Source of the DNA: Methanobacterium formicicum DSM 3637 | GTDB lineage: Archaea; Methanobacteriota; Methanobacteria; Methanobacteriales; Methanobacteriaceae | Reading direction: 5' to 3' | Assembly (NCBI RefSeq): GCF_000302455.1 | Contig: NZ_AMPO01000014.1 | Span: 1-55,063 of the forward strand | DNA length: 55,063 nt | Part shown: positions 53,719 through 55,063 of the stretch, in pieces | Position numbering within the stretch: position 1 is the stretch's first letter | Layout of the letters: each line of letters opens with the position of its first letter | Program-made: the position numbers and the translations under genes | Notes under the pieces: model-generated | What the model was told of the DNA's origin: nothing | Databases searched by the model: none | What the model saw: only the letters and a program-made list of their open reading frames with translations

Positions 53719-53783
53719 GGGGCTCTAAGATTATCTTTTAAAAAAATATCTCGCTTCAACCGCTTAAAAAGACTTAGAGCCCC
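53719..53783. repeat. Large hairpin with an 11-pair GC-rich stem
   Basis: GGGGCTCTAAG (53719-53729) and CTTAGAGCCCC (53773-53783) are exact reverse complements. The 43 bases between contain TCTTTTAA and TTAAAAAGA arms that lengthen the stem with a bulge. It stands between two genes and may be a structured RNA, a processing site or a terminator. Confidence 0.7.
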
Positions 53784-53831
53784 TGATATTACTAAAATTT
53801 AAAATAACACTATGAAGGTAGGGGAAGTACT

Positions 53832-55063
53832 ATGACAAGTTTCACTATTTTTAAGAATGATAATCCAATTTCTAAGATTCGAATCATCCAATATTTTAAA
53901 AATAATTACTGGTTATTAATGTTATTTGCCATTTTTACGTTCTCTTTTGTGCTTGATATATTTGTTTTAACCCGTTATTCTTTATCTTATGGGATAGATG
54001 GTGCATTTTATGATATTCAAGTCCGTAATATACTGCAACATGGATTTCCAATGAGTAACGATCCACCACTGGCATATTATTTATTAACTCCATTTGTACT
54101 CCTATTTGGTAACTCCTTTTTAGGAATCAAAATAGGAATGGCCTTAATGGGATCCTTAATGGTCCTACCTGCCTATTTACTCACTGAATGTTACACCAAA
54201 GAAAAAGTGGGAGGATCTAAGATTCCTGCACTCTTAAGTGCTTTTATGGTCACGGTTAATGTAAATTACTTCGCTCTTATAGGAGATTTTCTGCAGAACC
54301 TGGTTGGGGTTCTTTTCCTTGTAGTGTTCCTGTATTTTGCAGTGATGTGGTTTGCAGATATTAACCAGTGGAAAAAATACGGTGCTCTAACAGTTCTCTT
54401 TTTATGCCTCAATCTTTTAACTCATATTTACACAGGAGCAGTGGCAGTCACCATATTTTTTTCACTTCTAATTTTCAGCATAGTGTTCAAAACATATAAA
54501 ATCCGAAAATTACCCTTATTTGACCTTAAAATTTTAGGAATGGTAAGCGCCCTGGTTTTGGCCTTTTTCACAGTCCTCTTTTTGACTTATCCGGTTATGT
54601 ATACCAAATTCAGCACTGTGATGTTATCGTTTATCAGCTCTTCCACCACGCAAACCGGGGTTACGGGGAGGGGAGTGACCAGTCCAGTTTCAGGAATAAT
54701 TTTCTTAAGTCTTCCTTACATGCTGGGAATCGTAGCTGCTGTAATTATACTTTACAGGGGTTTGAAAGAAAAAATAACTTTAATGCCTGTGAGGATGGAT
54801 AAAACCACAGCCAAAAGGGATAAAACAAAGTTGGAGATGGTTAAAACCACATTGGGTTTGGATAAAGCCACATTGGAGATGGGTAACGCCACAATTAAGA
54901 TGGATAACACCCTTCATGATAATAATAAAATTCTCTATAAAAACTTCCACTCTAAAATGAATAAAAACACACTGCTTGTATGGGCCTATATTTCAATGGC
55001 TGTTTTACTGGCAGTTCTAGTATCAATACCTGCATCAGATTACCAGTCTAGATTTTTATTAAT
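53832..55063 (+). CDS. Multi-membrane protein, probable glycosyltransferase-like (partial, runs off the window)
   Basis: An open frame from ATG 53832 (with GGGGAAG upstream) to the end, 410 residues visible and no stop. The translation is strongly hydrophobic with many transmembrane segments. The opening VLDIFVLTRYSLSYGIDGAF and the DDP/DPP-type loop (QHGFPMSNDPPLAYYLLTP) followed by helices are typical of lipid-linked-sugar glycosyltransferases (ArnT/PMT-like GT-C fold). Residues about 320-361 form a cytoplasmic loop with six heptad-like repeats (next entry). The C-terminus lies beyond the window. Assignment to GT-C is tentative. Confidence 0.7.
   Translation, partial: MTSFTIFKNDNPISKIRIIQYFKNNYWLLMLFAIFTFSFVLDIFVLTRYSLSYGIDGAFYDIQVRNILQHGFPMSNDPPLAYYLLTPFVLLFGNSFLGIKIGMALMGSLMVLPAYLLTECYTKEKVGGSKIPALLSAFMVTVNVNYFALIGDFLQNLVGVLFLVVFLYFAVMWFADINQWKKYGALTVLFLCLNLLTHIYTGAVAVTIFFSLLIFSIVFKTYKIRKLPLFDLKILGMVSALVLAFFTVLFLTYPVMYTKFSTVMLSFISSSTTQTGVTGRGVTSPVSGIIFLSLPYMLGIVAAVIILYRGLKEKITLMPVRMDKTTAKRDKTKLEMVKTTLGLDKATLEMGNATIKMDNTLHDNNKILYKNFHSKMNKNTLLVWAYISMAVLLAVLVSIPASDYQSRFLL
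54789..54914 (+). repeat. Six in-frame 21-base repeats inside the membrane protein
   Basis: Units translate as VRMDKTT, AKRDKTK, LEMVKTT, LGLDKAT, LEMGNAT and IKMDNTL (residues about 320-361). The DNA consensus is of the ATGGATAAAACCACA type. They lie in a polar loop between transmembrane segments. Length variation is likely between strains. Confidence 0.8.

Overview
The window reads as a chromosomal segment of a hydrogenotrophic methanogen of the order Methanobacteriales, most likely genus Methanobacterium (inference from gene content, not from a marker tree). Supporting genes are the clamp loader pair RfcS/RfcL, archaeal-type glycyl-tRNA synthetase, a group 3c (Mvh-type) NiFe hydrogenase, thiol:fumarate reductase subunit B, 2-phosphoglycerate kinase (cyclic 2,3-diphosphoglycerate route), a formylmethanofuran dehydrogenase C-like GXGXG protein, MTH865-family and HXXEE proteins, SepF and two MinD ATPases. 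The DNA is AT-rich with long T/A-rich spacers. I found no rRNA, tRNA, CRISPR array or insertion sequence.

Layout. 0.2-4.6 kb: DedA and DUF368 membrane proteins head to head (both families linked to polyprenyl-phosphate recycling), a FwdC-like GXGXG protein, a protein resembling a degenerate PP-loop ATPase, and a short secreted beta-helix protein. 4.9-9.1 kb: rfcS-rfcL and a long Roadblock-domain protein. 9.4-12.7 kb: a compact hydrogenase operon (ferredoxin, V4R-like protein, small subunit, large subunit) with no mvhD. 13.1-15.6 kb: sortase, MscS channel, an unlisted 58-residue histidine-rich ORF and RNase Z, the last three translationally interlocked. 16-20.1 kb: nadC, a putative histone-fold protein with an acidic tail, a ZPR1-type zinc protein and 2-phosphoglycerate kinase.

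20.2-25.3 kb is a probable cell-division/cell-polarity neighbourhood: Roadblock protein, divergent DUF1611 P-loop protein overlapping sepF, a DUF2226 protein, then minD and a minD paralogue with an altered Walker A. 25.5-32.6 kb carries housekeeping genes on the minus strand (TatD-like hydrolase, glyS, dcd, trmJ-like, tfrB, YgjP-like peptidase). 32.9-38 kb holds iorAB, a DUF7000 gene, and the opposing ACT-domain/phenylacetate-CoA ligase pair, together an aryl/indole-pyruvate to aryl-acetate to aryl-CoA module. 38.2-55 kb is more accessory: membrane and secreted proteins, a sodium:solute symporter, an MBL hydrolase, DUF3795, a SulP transporter, a PAS histidine kinase, winged-helix regulators, a secreted BPL-N/glutaminase-fold protein and the start of a multi-membrane protein that runs off the end.

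Three window-wide patterns stand out. Several genes end inside a hairpin that contains the stop codon, often followed by a T-run. Short tandem repeats are unusually frequent, several of them duplicating a gene end. TTG starts backed by a good Shine-Dalgarno sequence are common.
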